A stretch of DNA of 64,000 bases, taken from contig NZ_QAOG01000001.1 of NCBI RefSeq assembly GCF_003050705.1, forward strand, positions 1,099,105 through 1,163,104, in the 5' to 3' direction. The translations under genes and the position numbers were made by a program. This document shows positions 10,737-19,470 of the stretch, one piece after another. The DNA comes from Sphingomonas aurantiaca (lineage in GTDB: Bacteria > Pseudomonadota > Alphaproteobacteria > Sphingomonadales > Sphingomonadaceae). The notes below the pieces were generated by a model. That model saw only the letters and a program-made list of their open reading frames with translations, searched no databases and was not told where the DNA came from. Position 1 is the stretch's first letter; the number at the start of each line of letters is the position of its first letter.

Positions 10737-12407
10737 ATGGCAGTGATGGCCCCGGACGCTATAGAGCAAACCCTAGTTGCGACCGATCTGGCCGCACGTG
10801 CGCTCGAGCTCATCCCCATTCCCGCGGCGCATCTGGTGCTGACCGGCGGGCAGTTCGAATTGTTCGCCATGAACCGCGCCTATCGGCTGGCGGGGTTCGG
10901 TGTCGTCGCGGAGCGGTCGGCGATGATCGCCGATCTCGGCCCGCGGATCATCGCGTTCCTCGAATCGCAGCTGATCCGGTCCGATTTCGAATGGGTGTTC
11001 GGTCAGACGATCGACTGTCGCTATTACCGGGTCACGATCGCGCGCGCGTTCGCCACCTTCCATGATCGCTGCACGATCAGCTTCGTCGACCAGACGTCGC
11101 AGATCCAGACCGAGCGCAGCCTGCGCCGCGAGATGACCACCGACAGCCTGACCGGTCTGCCCAACCGCGAGGGGTTCGAGGACCTGATCGAGCAGGGCAG
11201 GGACCGCAGCAAGACGGCCGTGCTCGCGATCGATATCGACCGGTTCGGACGGTTGAATTCGTGCCTGGGCTCGCTGGCGGGCGATGAACTGCTGATCACG
11301 GTCGCGCGGCGGATCAAGGGCGCGCTGCGGACGCGCGATACGCTGGCGCGGATCGGCGGCGACCAGTTCGGGATCCTGATGACGATCGACGGCGATCGCG
11401 ACGAGGCGCATGCGCTGGCCAAGCGGATCCACCGGACGCTGACGACGCCGTTCCGGCTGACCGATTACGAGATCAGCGTCGAATGCTCGGTCGGGATCGC
11501 CTATGGTGCCGACGAGGCCGACGACGTCGCCGAACTGATCCGTCATGCGCAGTTCGCGGTGAAGCGCGCCAAGGCGAGCGGCCATGCCGAGAGTTACCTG
11601 CCGCAGGATCTGGCGATCGCGCGCGCGCAGTTCAGCATGGAGACCGCGCTGCGCCGCGCGATCGAGAATCGCGAGTTGCGGCTGGCGTATCAGCCGATCT
11701 GCGACCTCGCGACCGGGCGGATCGTGTCGTTCGAGGCGCTGGCACGCTGGACCGATCCGCAGGGCAATGTCCATTGTCCGACCGATTTCATCCCCGTGGC
11801 CGAAGAATCGGGGCTGATCGTGCCGCTCGGTCGCTGGGCGATCGAGGAGGCGGCGCAGACTCTGGCGCTCTGGGATTCGCGTCACGGCGGCCCGTGCGGC
11901 GTCAAGGTCGCGGTCAATTTGTCGGCGATCCAGTTGCAGCGCGACGCCATCGCGCCGGTGCTGGGTGCGGCACTCGACTCGACCGGGCTGACCGGCGACC
12001 GGTTCACGCTGGAACTGACCGAAAGCGCGATCGTGTCCGACCCGGACCGGATCGCGGGGACGATGCACGCGCTCAAGGCGCTGGGCACGACGCTGGCGAT
12101 GGACGATTTCGGCACCGGCTATTCCAACCTGGCGTATCTCCAGAAGCTGCCAATCGACATACTGAAGATCGATCGCAGCTTCGTGACGGGGATGCTCGCG
12201 GACCGCGACAAGGTGTCGATCGTCCGCGCGATCCTGAGCCTGGCGCAGGCGCTGGGCATGAAGACCACCGCCGAGGGGATCGAGACGAACGAACTCGCGC
12301 AGACTCTGGCCGCGCTCGGCTGCACCTATGGGCAGGGCTATTTCTACGCCAAGCCGCTCGAGGCGGACGCCGCGTTCGCGATGATCGGGACCGGGGTGAG
12401 CGCTTAA
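10737..12407 (+). CDS. cyclic-di-GMP protein with degenerate GGDEF and intact EAL domain
   Basis: 556 residues. The N-terminal 130 residues look like a PAS-type sensor (PIPAAHLVLTGGQFELFAMN). The GGDEF-domain signature is degenerate, GGDQF at residues 207-211. The EAL domain is complete: E333-A-L, NLS, ELTES, DDFGTGYSNLAYL, KIDRSF, AEGIET and QGYFYAKP, so all expected metal and catalytic residues are visible. The protein is therefore likely a phosphodiesterase that hydrolyses cyclic di-GMP, with the GGDEF domain as a regulatory GTP-binding module. No transmembrane segment is seen. An 18-bp palindrome lies just upstream, and the gene is monocistronic on the plus strand. Confidence 0.92.
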   Translation: MAVMAPDAIEQTLVATDLAARALELIPIPAAHLVLTGGQFELFAMNRAYRLAGFGVVAERSAMIADLGPRIIAFLESQLIRSDFEWVFGQTIDCRYYRVTIARAFATFHDRCTISFVDQTSQIQTERSLRREMTTDSLTGLPNREGFEDLIEQGRDRSKTAVLAIDIDRFGRLNSCLGSLAGDELLITVARRIKGALRTRDTLARIGGDQFGILMTIDGDRDEAHALAKRIHRTLTTPFRLTDYEISVECSVGIAYGADEADDVAELIRHAQFAVKRAKASGHAESYLPQDLAIARAQFSMETALRRAIENRELRLAYQPICDLATGRIVSFEALARWTDPQGNVHCPTDFIPVAEESGLIVPLGRWAIEEAAQTLALWDSRHGGPCGVKVAVNLSAIQLQRDAIAPVLGAALDSTGLTGDRFTLELTESAIVSDPDRIAGTMHALKALGTTLAMDDFGTGYSNLAYLQKLPIDILKIDRSFVTGMLADRDKVSIVRAILSLAQALGMKTTAEGIETNELAQTLAALGCTYGQGYFYAKPLEADAAFAMIGTGVSA

Positions 12408-12429
12408 CCGCGCATCACCCGGCGCCGCA

Positions 12430-13602
12430 TCAGCCCAACGCGCCTGTTACCATCTCGTCCGCGATCGCGCCGACGCGGGCGGCATCGGGAAAGCCTTCGA
12501 CGATCCACTGCGTTTCGACCCGGCGCAGCATGGCGGCGACGTCGGGGCCCTTGCGAAGACCGCGCTCGACCAACGCTCCCCCGGAGAAGGGGAAGGCAGG
12601 CGGCGTCCAGTCCCTGACCGCCGACACGTCTTCGCCGGCAATCAGCAGTCGGTCGATCGCGACGGTGGATCCGGCGCGATAGACGAGGGCCTTGGCGCCT
12701 TCGGTCCCGGGGCCGGCGGTGGCGGCGATCAGGCGTTTACGGTCGGTGTTGGAGAGCTTCAGCCGCGCGCCGACGGCTTCGGCGGCGGCCGGGGCGATCG
12801 TTATGGCAAGCCGGCGGATCGGGTCCGCGGCGATGCCCGCCGCGGTCTCGCGGTCGGCGAGCAGTGCGAGACGGTCTGCACCCTCCGCGTCGATCTCGGG
12901 CAGTACGGCACGGAAGATCCCGCGCTCGACCATCAGCGCGACGACCGGCACCGCATTGGCCGCGACCAGCAGCTTGAGCACTTCGCTCGCGACGCGTTCG
13001 CGCGACAACGCCATCAGGTCGTTCGCGCGCGCGGTGCAGGCGTCGAGCCCGGCCTCGTCGATCGTCGACCCGAAGCGCGCGTGGAAGCGGAAGAAGCGGA
13101 GGATGCGCAGGTGATCCTCGGCGATCCGTTGCAGCGGATCGCCGATGAAGCGCACGCGGCGCGCTGCGAGATCGTCGAGGCCACCGAAATAATCGAAGAT
13201 CTCGCCCGTCGTCGGATCGGCATAGAGCGCGTTCATCGTGAAATCGCGGCGCGCGGCGTCTTCGCGCCAGTCGTCGGTATAGGCGATGATCGCATGGCGG
13301 CCATCGGTCGAGACGTCGCGGCGCAGCGTCGTCACCTCGACATGGCCGCCCGCGGTGACCGCGGTAATGGTGCCGTGCGCGAGGCCGGTCGGGACTGCCT
13401 TGATCCGCGCATCCTGCAGGCGTTCGATCACCTCCTGCGGCGGCAGGCGGGTGGCGATGTCGACATCGGCGACGTCGATCCCGAGCAGCGTGTCGCGCAC
13501 CGCGCCACCGACGAAGCGCGAGTCGCCGTCCGCCGCGCCGAGTACCTTGGCCAGGGGTTCGAGACCGTCACGCAGGCGCCACGCCGCGACCGGGAGTATC
13601 AA
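12430..13602 (-). CDS. cca: CCA tRNA nucleotidyltransferase / poly(A) polymerase family
   Basis: 390 residues from a TTG at 13602. I chose it because GAGG lies five bases upstream and it overlaps the Nudix stop; a GTG at 13608 is the alternative. The head-domain signature FVGGAVRDTLLG, then the metal aspartates in DVADVDIAT, and the RRDFTMNALYAD and RIAEDHLRILRFFRFHARFG blocks define class II CCA-adding enzymes. The enzyme adds or repairs the 3' CCA of tRNAs. It is the third gene of a minus-strand operon with DUF1285 and a CoA pyrophosphatase, an order seen in many alphaproteobacteria. Confidence 0.93.
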   Translation of the reverse strand: MILPVAAWRLRDGLEPLAKVLGAADGDSRFVGGAVRDTLLGIDVADVDIATRLPPQEVIERLQDARIKAVPTGLAHGTITAVTAGGHVEVTTLRRDVSTDGRHAIIAYTDDWREDAARRDFTMNALYADPTTGEIFDYFGGLDDLAARRVRFIGDPLQRIAEDHLRILRFFRFHARFGSTIDEAGLDACTARANDLMALSRERVASEVLKLLVAANAVPVVALMVERGIFRAVLPEIDAEGADRLALLADRETAAGIAADPIRRLAITIAPAAAEAVGARLKLSNTDRKRLIAATAGPGTEGAKALVYRAGSTVAIDRLLIAGEDVSAVRDWTPPAFPFSGGALVERGLRKGPDVAAMLRRVETQWIVEGFPDAARVGAIADEMVTGALG

Positions 13603-14195
13603 GACCACCTCAGGCGGCGCGCGAGGTTGACGATCATCGCCGCGGTCGCGCCCCAGATCCGGCGGTCGTTCCACATGATCTCGTAATAATGCCGGTCATG
13701 GCCCTGCCATTCGAGCGTCGCCTCGACATGGTTCGCCTCGTCCAGCAGGAAGGCGAGCGGGACCTCGAAGACGCTGGCGACTTCGGCTTCGCTCGGGGTG
13801 AAGATCAGGTCGGGGGGGATGATGCCGATCACCGGCGTCACCTGGAAGCCGGTGACGGTGCGATAGCTGTCCGCCTCGCCGATCACGGTGACGTGGCCGC
13901 GCGGCAGCGCGATCTCCTCCTCGGCCTCGCGCAGCGCGGCGGTGACGACGTCCTCGCCGGGATCGATCCGCCCGCCCGGGAACGCGATCTGGCCGGGATG
14001 GCGGCTCATCGTGTCGGTGCGCTGCGTCAGGATGACGCCCGGATCGGCACGGTCGGTGACCGCGATCAGCACCGCCGCGGGGAGCAGCGTGTCGCTCGCG
14101 GCGAGATCACCGTCATGCTGGTCGCCCGTCAGCAGGATCATGTGCGCGCCGGCGCCCTTGGCGAGCGCCGCCGCCAGCCGGTCCTTCAGCATCAT
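13599..14195 (-). CDS. Nudix hydrolase, probable CoA pyrophosphatase
   Basis: 198 residues from ATG 14195, overlapping the DUF1285 stop as ATGA (a second ATG follows at once). The Nudix box GGRIDPGE...REAEEEIAL is present, with Ala in place of the usual final Gly. Upstream, ILTQRTDTMSRHPGQIAFPGG matches the CoA-specific Nudix signature (LLTxR...HxGQxxFPGG). The family splits coenzyme A to phosphopantetheine and 3',5'-ADP. Its stop overlaps the start of cca. Specificity is inferred from the signature. Confidence 0.88.
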   Translation of the reverse strand: MMLKDRLAAALAKGAGAHMILLTGDQHDGDLAASDTLLPAAVLIAVTDRADPGVILTQRTDTMSRHPGQIAFPGGRIDPGEDVVTAALREAEEEIALPRGHVTVIGEADSYRTVTGFQVTPVIGIIPPDLIFTPSEAEVASVFEVPLAFLLDEANHVEATLEWQGHDRHYYEIMWNDRRIWGATAAMIVNLARRLRWS

Positions 14196-14773
14196 GCGGC
14201 GAGATCCGGTGCGGCCGGCTCGAGCGCGAAGAACGCACCGTCGCTCCAGAGCCCCGGCGGCGTCGCACCATCGGCGATCGCGCGTTCGGCGAGCTCGTAA
14301 TAGACCGAGCGCACGACCAGCGCCTCCATGCCGCCGCGGACGACGAGATAGGGGCGCGGTCCGTCCGCATCCTCGACGAACCGCAGCGCATGGTCGGGGC
14401 CTGCGGTGACGAGATCGCCGGTGTTGAGGCGGAAGGCGAGCTTCGCGTCGCGGCCGCTGCCCTCGGCCTTCATCTCGACCGCGGTGAAGGGCGCATCCTC
14501 GACCGCGATATCGAGCTTTTCGACCGGGGTGACGAGTACGTGGCTGCCATCGGGTTCGCGGCGCAGGATCGTCGAGAACAGCCGGACCATCGCCGGACGT
14601 CCGATGGGCGAGCCCTGATGATACCAGGTGCCGTCGCGCGCGATCCGCATCTCGCTGTCGCCGCAATGCGTCGGATTCCATTTTTCGACGGGCGGCAGTT
14701 TCGCCTCCTCGACCAGGCGGGCGATTTCGGCGAGGCTCAACGAAGCGATATCGGGGATGGGATCCATGGGCAT
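14192..14773 (-). CDS. DUF1285 family protein
   Basis: 193 residues. The conserved DUF1285 features are visible: PPVEKWNPTHCGDSEMRIA, DGTWYHQGSPI and RLFSTILRREPDGSHVLVTPVEK. It is a soluble protein with no signal peptide. The biochemical function of the family is not known to me. It heads the DUF1285-Nudix-cca operon with ATGA overlaps, so it may be linked to cofactor or tRNA housekeeping, but this is only context. Confidence 0.85.
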   Translation of the reverse strand: MPMDPIPDIASLSLAEIARLVEEAKLPPVEKWNPTHCGDSEMRIARDGTWYHQGSPIGRPAMVRLFSTILRREPDGSHVLVTPVEKLDIAVEDAPFTAVEMKAEGSGRDAKLAFRLNTGDLVTAGPDHALRFVEDADGPRPYLVVRGGMEALVVRSVYYELAERAIADGATPPGLWSDGAFFALEPAAPDLAA

Positions 14774-14816
14774 CGCGGCGGACTAGGCGGGCAGGGGGCT
14801 TAGGTAAAGCGGTGCC

Positions 14817-15350
14817 TTATACGGATGCGGTGACCGGCATCGTCTGCGCCATCCGCGGACCGAGCATGCCGGCGGTATCGGGCACCGCGTCGCCACGCGC
14901 GAGCAGGCGGTGGCGCTCGACCGGGCCGGGGGCATTCCAGGACGCGGTCCGCGCGGCCGAGAAGCCGAAGAAGCGACCATAATAATCGGGGTCGCCGATC
15001 AGCATCAGCGCATCGTCGAGACGGTTTGCCGCCGCGGCGTCGAGCACCTGCGCCACCAGGTTGCGGCCGATCCCGTCACCCTGGCGGGTGGGGGCGACGG
15101 CGACCGGGCCGACCATCACCAGCGGGGTCTCGCGCGCATCGGCGATCAGCGCGATCGGCCAGCACTGGATCGAGCCGACCAGCGTGCCGTCCTCGATCGC
15201 GGCGAAGCTGAGCGCGGCGAGCGGCGTGCCGGTGCCGCGGATCATGTACGCGGTGCGCGTGAAGCGATCCGGACCGAACGCGGCATCGAGCAGCATCTCG
15301 ACCGCGGTCGGGTTGATCGTATCGAGGGGGACGAGCGTGATCACCGGCAT
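14817..15350 (-). CDS. GNAT family N-acetyltransferase
   Basis: 177 residues from ATG 15350 (MPVITLVPLD); the open frame extends upstream, but that part has no family similarity. The acetyl-CoA binding motif A is VGPVAVAPTRQGDGIGRNLV, which fits the Q/RxxGxG/A rule, and the C-terminal part ALMLIGDPDYYGRFFGFSAA matches the YhbS-like subgroup of predicted acetyltransferases. The substrate is unknown. It is divergent from folB, with 152 bp between the starts. Confidence 0.85.
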   Translation of the reverse strand: MPVITLVPLDTINPTAVEMLLDAAFGPDRFTRTAYMIRGTGTPLAALSFAAIEDGTLVGSIQCWPIALIADARETPLVMVGPVAVAPTRQGDGIGRNLVAQVLDAAAANRLDDALMLIGDPDYYGRFFGFSAARTASWNAPGPVERHRLLARGDAVPDTAGMLGPRMAQTMPVTASV

Positions 15351-15502
15351 CTCCTGCCCCGGATGCGCCGCGGGTCGACGCCGCGCGGATATTGGGGCAG
15401 CGCGCTTTAGCGGCGACGAGGCTGAACGCAAGGATAACCGGACGGGTGCGAACGGCGAAGACCCGACTTTCATCTGGCCGCGCGTCTGCTAGAGGCGCGG
15501 CG

Positions 15503-15874
15503 ATGGAAGACAGTCTTCAACTCGAAGTCCACGATCTCGAAGTGCAGGTCCTGACCGGCATCTATTCGGAGGAGACTCATCTGCCGCAGCCGCTGCGGAT
15601 CTCGCTGACCGTGGACATGGTGTGTCCGACGCGGTTCGACCCCGATACGCCGTTGTCGGCGTCGAAGAATTACCTCGACCTGAAGAACGCCGCGACCACA
15701 TCGCTGCCGCAGGGCGTGCATTTCACGCTGATCGAGGGCGTGGCCGATCATATCTGCGAGACGCTGTTCCTTCAGGACGCACGCGTGCTGCGCGTGAAGG
15801 TAAAGATCGTGAAGCTGGCGATCGCCGAAGCGGACGAGGCGATCGGCGTGACGCTCGTCCGCCATCGCCGCTGA
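15503..15874 (+). CDS. folB: dihydroneopterin aldolase family protein
   Basis: 123 residues from ATG 15503, preceded by AGAGG. It has the FolB tunnelling-fold features: LEVQVLTGIYSEE near the N-terminus, then NYLDLKNAA, the catalytic-region FTLIEGVADHICETLF, and the C-terminal VKIVKLAIAEADEAIGVTL. The enzyme converts dihydroneopterin to hydroxymethyl-dihydropterin in folate synthesis, in the cytoplasm. The next gene starts 4 bp downstream, so a two-gene operon is likely. Confidence 0.9.
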   Translation: MEDSLQLEVHDLEVQVLTGIYSEETHLPQPLRISLTVDMVCPTRFDPDTPLSASKNYLDLKNAATTSLPQGVHFTLIEGVADHICETLFLQDARVLRVKVKIVKLAIAEADEAIGVTLVRHRR

Positions 15875-15878
15875 CACG

Positions 15879-16166
15879 GTGCGACTGACGCTCGAACCGG
15901 GCGGCGACGTCGCCGCGCTGGTGCGGGGGGCGACCGGCGACTCGCGGGTCGTGGTGATTCCGGCGACGCTCGACGCGCTGGCGATGGCGCAGGCGAGGGC
16001 CGCGATCGGGCCGCTCGCGATCGAGTCGGCGCCGGCGACTCGCGTCAACGCGGTGGTTCTGGCGGAGGGGGCTCATGCCGCCGATGTGGACGCGGCCGTC
16101 GCGTTCCTCGAACAGGCACGATCGACGACGGGGCAGGTGATCGAGATCCACCAGCGACGACGCTAA
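15879..16166 (+). CDS. small conserved-looking protein downstream of folB
   Basis: 95 residues from a GTG 4 bp after folB. The sequence alternates short hydrophobic strands and helices (VVVIPATLDALAMAQARAAI, AVVLAEGAHAADVDAAVAFL), suggestive of a small alpha/beta fold. I know no assigned function. Tight coupling to folB and typical codon use argue that it is real. It ends in a basic tail and a hairpin follows the stop. Confidence 0.65.
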   Translation: MRLTLEPGGDVAALVRGATGDSRVVVIPATLDALAMAQARAAIGPLAIESAPATRVNAVVLAEGAHAADVDAAVAFLEQARSTTGQVIEIHQRRR

Positions 16167-16175
16167 CCGACTTTC

Positions 16176-16198
16176 CCCCGGCGCAGGCCTGGCCGGGG
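16176..16198. terminator. bidirectional hairpin between convergent genes
   Basis: CCCCGGC and GCCGGGG pair around a loop that itself contains the palindrome CAGGCCTG. It sits between the folB-operon end (16166) and the stop of the minus-strand secreted protein (16204), where a shared terminator is expected. There is no strong U-run on either side. Confidence 0.4.
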
Positions 16199-16203
16199 CG
16201 TTG

Positions 16204-17100
16204 CTAGATCTTGCGCGCGCGTCCGCAGGGGCCGAGCGCGGCGATCACGAAGGCGTAATCCTCGCGCGCGATCGCCGCGTCGGCGGCCTCGAGCGACCCG
16301 GTGCTTCGCTCGGGCAGCATCGGCGGCAAGGCGCAGGCCATCCGGTACCAGAGCAACGTCTCGGGGGCAGGGGGCGCGGCCGACTCGTCGACGATCTCAC
16401 TCAGCGCGACCGCCCAGCGTGGCTGCTCGCCGGGACGCCGCAGCACCGACAGCGACACCGGGCGCTGGTCGGCGGTCGTCAGGAAGATTTGAGTCTCGCC
16501 TTCGCCGGGCAGCGCGCCCGCGACGTGGAACGCGTTGCCGATCCCGGTGATGACGGGCGGCGCGTCGCTCGCCAGCGCGTCCTTGGCGATTTTCCGCGCG
16601 CGCGTATCCGCCGACGGCGTCCAGTCGATCTGCGCATCGGGCGCGACGAGCTGGACCTGGTTGCCCGCGCCCGCCACCGGCCGCGCGAAGAGCAGCACGC
16701 GCGCCTTCTTGAATTTGGGCACCCGACCCGCCGAATCGGGCGTGACGTCGAGCAGATACCCGATTCGCGGCGGCAGCCCGTCCGCGCCCCGGATCAATGC
16801 GGTCACATCGACTTCGACATATAGTCGGACAAGACCGGGTGCGAGATTCGGCGCCTCGGCCGGTTTGATTTTCGCGGTCGATCGTACCGTCGCATCGGCG
16901 ATCACCGGGGCCGACAAAACCAGATCCGCGATGTCCGCATAGCCCGGGCCGCCGAGCGAGTCCTGCTGCGCCGCGGCACCCGAAGCGGCGCCGTTGGCGT
17001 AGGAATTCTGGGGGCGTACGGGCATTTCGCCGGCGCAGGCGGGCAGCGCGAGCAGCGCGATCGAAAGGGCCGAAGCCGTAACGTGTAACGATGAATTCAT
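16204..17100 (-). CDS. secreted protein or lipoprotein of unknown function
   Basis: 298 residues. The N-terminus is a signal sequence with a lipobox-like LPAC ending at residue 22 (SIALLALPACAG), so it may be a lipoprotein anchored in the envelope. The mature part has a Gly/Ala/Ser-rich linker (residues 33-50) and then a beta-rich body (LVRLYVEVDVTALIRG, KARVLLFARPVAG, GETQIFLTTADQRPVSL). A late CALPP and GPCGRARKI give two cysteines. I do not recognise a family. It is divergent from the tonB operon, with 223 bp between. Confidence 0.75.
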   Translation of the reverse strand: MNSSLHVTASALSIALLALPACAGEMPVRPQNSYANGAASGAAAQQDSLGGPGYADIADLVLSAPVIADATVRSTAKIKPAEAPNLAPGLVRLYVEVDVTALIRGADGLPPRIGYLLDVTPDSAGRVPKFKKARVLLFARPVAGAGNQVQLVAPDAQIDWTPSADTRARKIAKDALASDAPPVITGIGNAFHVAGALPGEGETQIFLTTADQRPVSLSVLRRPGEQPRWAVALSEIVDESAAPPAPETLLWYRMACALPPMLPERSTGSLEAADAAIAREDYAFVIAALGPCGRARKI

Positions 17101-17252
17101 GGCTTCACGCTACGCGACCCAAGCTGAACGATACAGAAATAAATCTGTCATGCCGAGGTTGTACGTTTGTTGCGTCCGACAAAGCGTTTGCGTGTCGCAT
17201 GACGTGGCGATAGGACTCGGCGACTGCCCCGTGGTTATTCCGGCCAACGGCA

Positions 17253-17264
17253 GACGCATGCGTC
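17253..17264. promoter_or_regulatory. 12-bp palindrome upstream of tonB
   Basis: GACGCATGCGTC is a perfect palindrome about 60 bp before the tonB start, followed closely by the imperfect repeat CGTAC-CGA-GTACG and another ATGCGTACG. The cluster could be an operator for the Ton operon. It does not resemble a Fur box. The regulator is unknown. Confidence 0.3.
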
Positions 17265-17323
17265 GCGTACCGAGTACGAACCATGCGTACGGAGCAGGCA
17301 GATTAAGGGAGTGTCGTTTCTGA

Positions 17324-18004
17324 ATGGCCTATACTGACCAGAAGATGTCCGGAGGCAAAATCGTCGCGATCGTGATCGTCGCGCTGATTCATGCGGCCTT
17401 GGGCTACGCTTTCGTCACGGGCCTCGCGTTTCAGTACGTGAAAAAGGCCCAAGAAAAGATGACGACGTTCGACGTGGAGCCGCCACCGCCGCCGCCTCCG
17501 CCCGACGAGCCCCCGCCGCCGCCACCTGACCAGCCAAACCTGCCGCCGCCGCCGACCACGGTCGTCACGCCGCCGCCGGTGGTTGTCACGCCTCAGCCGG
17601 CGCCTGCCTTGCAGACGTCGAACATCATCCCGCTCAGCCAGCCGACGGCTCCGCCAGCGCCTCCCGCGCCGCCGGCTCCGCCAGCACCGGCGCCAGCGCC
17701 GAGGGTGTCGCAGGCTGCCGGTCTGAAGGGCAACCCAGGGCAGTATTTCGGCGCGGACAACTATCCGCCGTCGGCGCAGCGCGAGGGTGCACAGGGTCGC
17801 GTATCCGCGAAGCTGACGATCGGTACGGATGGTCGGGTGACCGGCTGTACGGTGACGACGGGCAGCGGCAACACGACGCTCGATGACGCGACGTGCCGCA
17901 TCTCCAAGGCCAAGGTGCGTTTCACCCCGGCCAAGGACGAGAGCGGCAACCCGATCGCATCGTCGTACCAGTTGAACGTTCGGTGGGTCCTTCCAGAGGA
18001 TTGA
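17324..18004 (+). CDS. tonB: TonB family energy transducer
   Basis: 226 residues. A single N-terminal transmembrane anchor lies at about residues 11-34 (KIVAIVIVALIHAALGYAFV). A proline-rich periplasm-spanning region follows at about 45-130, and the TonB C-terminal domain starts near 140 (NYPPSAQREGAQGRVSAKLT) and ends YQLNVRWVLPED. It carries proton-motive energy from ExbB/ExbD to outer-membrane TonB-dependent receptors, which sphingomonads have in large numbers. AAGGGAG lies 13 bases before the ATG, which is a long spacing; the internal ATG at codon 8 is a weaker choice. It is the first gene of a four-gene operon. Confidence 0.95.
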   Translation: MAYTDQKMSGGKIVAIVIVALIHAALGYAFVTGLAFQYVKKAQEKMTTFDVEPPPPPPPPDEPPPPPPDQPNLPPPPTTVVTPPPVVVTPQPAPALQTSNIIPLSQPTAPPAPPAPPAPPAPAPAPRVSQAAGLKGNPGQYFGADNYPPSAQREGAQGRVSAKLTIGTDGRVTGCTVTTGSGNTTLDDATCRISKAKVRFTPAKDESGNPIASSYQLNVRWVLPED

Positions 18005-18058
18005 TCCCACCTACCCTAACCGCACCAGATAAAATTCAGTCAGAGGACTAAACCGACC

Positions 18059-18853
18059 ATGATCACCACCATCCTTGCAGCGGCAGGGACCGCCGCTGCC
18101 GACGCCAACCCGTACGGCCTGCAGGCAGCACTCCGCGAAGGCGGTCTGATCTCGCAGACCGTGTTCGGCATCCTCGTGCTGATGTCGGTCGTGTCGTTCT
18201 ACATCCTGTTCTCGAAGCTGTTCGAGCAGCAGAAGATCATCGGCCAGGGCAAGCGCGTTCGTCAGGCCTTCTGGTCGTCGAACAGCCTGCGCGAGGGTTC
18301 GGCCAAGCTCGAGAAGAACTCGGCCTACAAGCAGATCGTCGACGACGGCCTGGCCGCTCAGGAGCAGCATTCGAAGCTGACCGACCCGGTCGAGGCGCAT
18401 GACTGGCTGCACGGTTCGCTGGCGCGTTCGGAAGCCGCGATCAACTCGAAGCTGGGTGGCGGTCTCGCCTTCCTCGCGACGGTCGGTTCGGTTTCGCCGT
18501 TCATCGGTCTGTTCGGTACGGTTATCGGCATCTACCGCGCGCTCGTTAAGATCGGCGCATCGGGCCAGGCATCGATCGACAAGGTCGCAGGCCCGGTCGG
18601 TGAAGCCCTGATCATGACCGCCCTCGGTCTGGTCGTCGCGGTTCCCGCCGTTCTGTCGTACAACTGGCTGCAGCGCCGCAACAAGTCGATCGCAGAGGAC
18701 CTGTCGGCCTTCTCGAACGACGTGCTCGGCTTCCTTGCTTCGAACGGCGCCGTGCGTCCGTCGATCGCATCGGGCGCCAAGCCGGTTCCGGCCAAGCCTG
18801 TCTCGACGACCACGACTGCCGGCCAGACCGGTGGCGTGCCGCGCGCCAACTAA
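18059..18853 (+). CDS. exbB: ExbB/TolQ/MotA family proton channel
   Basis: 264 residues. The protein has an N-terminal hydrophobic stretch, a first clear transmembrane segment (SQTVFGILVLMSVVSFYILF), a cytoplasmic domain, and two C-terminal segments around GGLAFLATVGSVSPFIGLFG and EALIMTALGLVVAVPAVLSY, the hallmark of the MotA/TolQ/ExbB domain. With ExbD it forms the inner-membrane motor that energises TonB. The C-terminal tail is rich in Ala, Pro and Thr. It lies 55 bp after tonB. Confidence 0.95.
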   Translation: MITTILAAAGTAAADANPYGLQAALREGGLISQTVFGILVLMSVVSFYILFSKLFEQQKIIGQGKRVRQAFWSSNSLREGSAKLEKNSAYKQIVDDGLAAQEQHSKLTDPVEAHDWLHGSLARSEAAINSKLGGGLAFLATVGSVSPFIGLFGTVIGIYRALVKIGASGQASIDKVAGPVGEALIMTALGLVVAVPAVLSYNWLQRRNKSIAEDLSAFSNDVLGFLASNGAVRPSIASGAKPVPAKPVSTTTTAGQTGGVPRAN

Positions 18854-18863
18854 GACGCGAAAG

Positions 18864-18891
18864 GCGGGGCTGCTGTTCGCAGCGGCCCCGC
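18864..18891 (+). terminator. hairpin with TTCG tetraloop between exbB and exbD
   Basis: A 12-bp stem (GCGGGGCTGCTG with CAGCGGCCCCGC, one G-T wobble) closes on TTCG. It starts 11 bases after the exbB stop and 54 bases before the first exbD, followed by only a weak T-stretch. It may partly attenuate transcription or shield the upstream mRNA, setting different amounts of ExbB and ExbD. Confidence 0.55.
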
Positions 18892-18944
18892 TTCATTGCC
18901 GCCGGCGGTTCCGGTGGCGATTATATGGATAGGATAGTTCGCAC

Positions 18945-19424
18945 ATGGCGATGAGTGTTGGTGGCGATTCCACCGAGAGTTCGATATCGGACATCAATAC
19001 GACGCCGCTGGTCGACGTCATGCTCGTGCTCCTGATCATCTTTCTGGTGACCACGACCGTCGCGGTCCAGGCCGTGCAGCTGAAGCTCCCGGAGGTTCGC
19101 TTCGATCCGACGATGACGAAGCCCGAGAACGTCTCGTTGTCGGTGACGACCAAGCCCGACGGCAGCTGCGCCGTCTATTGGGGCATGTCGCCCGTCACCT
19201 CGACCGAGCTGCTCGATCGCGCCGTGGTCAAGCTGAAGGCCGAGATCGATCGTCAGGGTGGTCCAAGCGCCGCTGGTCTGGAATTGCCCGAGGCGCATAT
19301 TCGCGGCGACGTGAACACGCCGTACAAGTGCATCGGCGGCACGATCTATACGATGCAGCGCGCCGGCTTTGCCCGCGTCGGCTTCATCTCCGAGCCGCCT
19401 CCCGGCGGCACCACCGAACGCTGA
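18945..19424 (+). CDS. exbD: ExbD/TolR family biopolymer transport protein
   Basis: 159 residues. Short cytoplasmic N-terminus, then the single transmembrane segment with the proton-carrying aspartate in TTPLVDVMLVLLIIFLVTTT, and a periplasmic domain. It works with ExbB and TonB. This copy has two periplasmic cysteines (GSCAVYW and YKCIGG), unlike the second ExbD. The ATG is preceded by AGGATAG. A hairpin separates it from exbB. Confidence 0.95.
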   Translation: MAMSVGGDSTESSISDINTTPLVDVMLVLLIIFLVTTTVAVQAVQLKLPEVRFDPTMTKPENVSLSVTTKPDGSCAVYWGMSPVTSTELLDRAVVKLKAEIDRQGGPSAAGLELPEAHIRGDVNTPYKCIGGTIYTMQRAGFARVGFISEPPPGGTTER

Positions 19425-19470
19425 TGCCGGACACTGATGGACGCTCGGACGTATTTAGGAGTAGCATAGA

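Noticed and set aside
11355..11369. Active diguanylate cyclase at the 10737 gene.
   Set aside because: The signature is GGDQF; the Glu needed for catalysis is replaced, so only the EAL activity is claimed.
17101..17323. Fur box in front of tonB.
   Set aside because: The palindromes there are GC-rich and do not resemble the AT-rich Fur or Irr operators.
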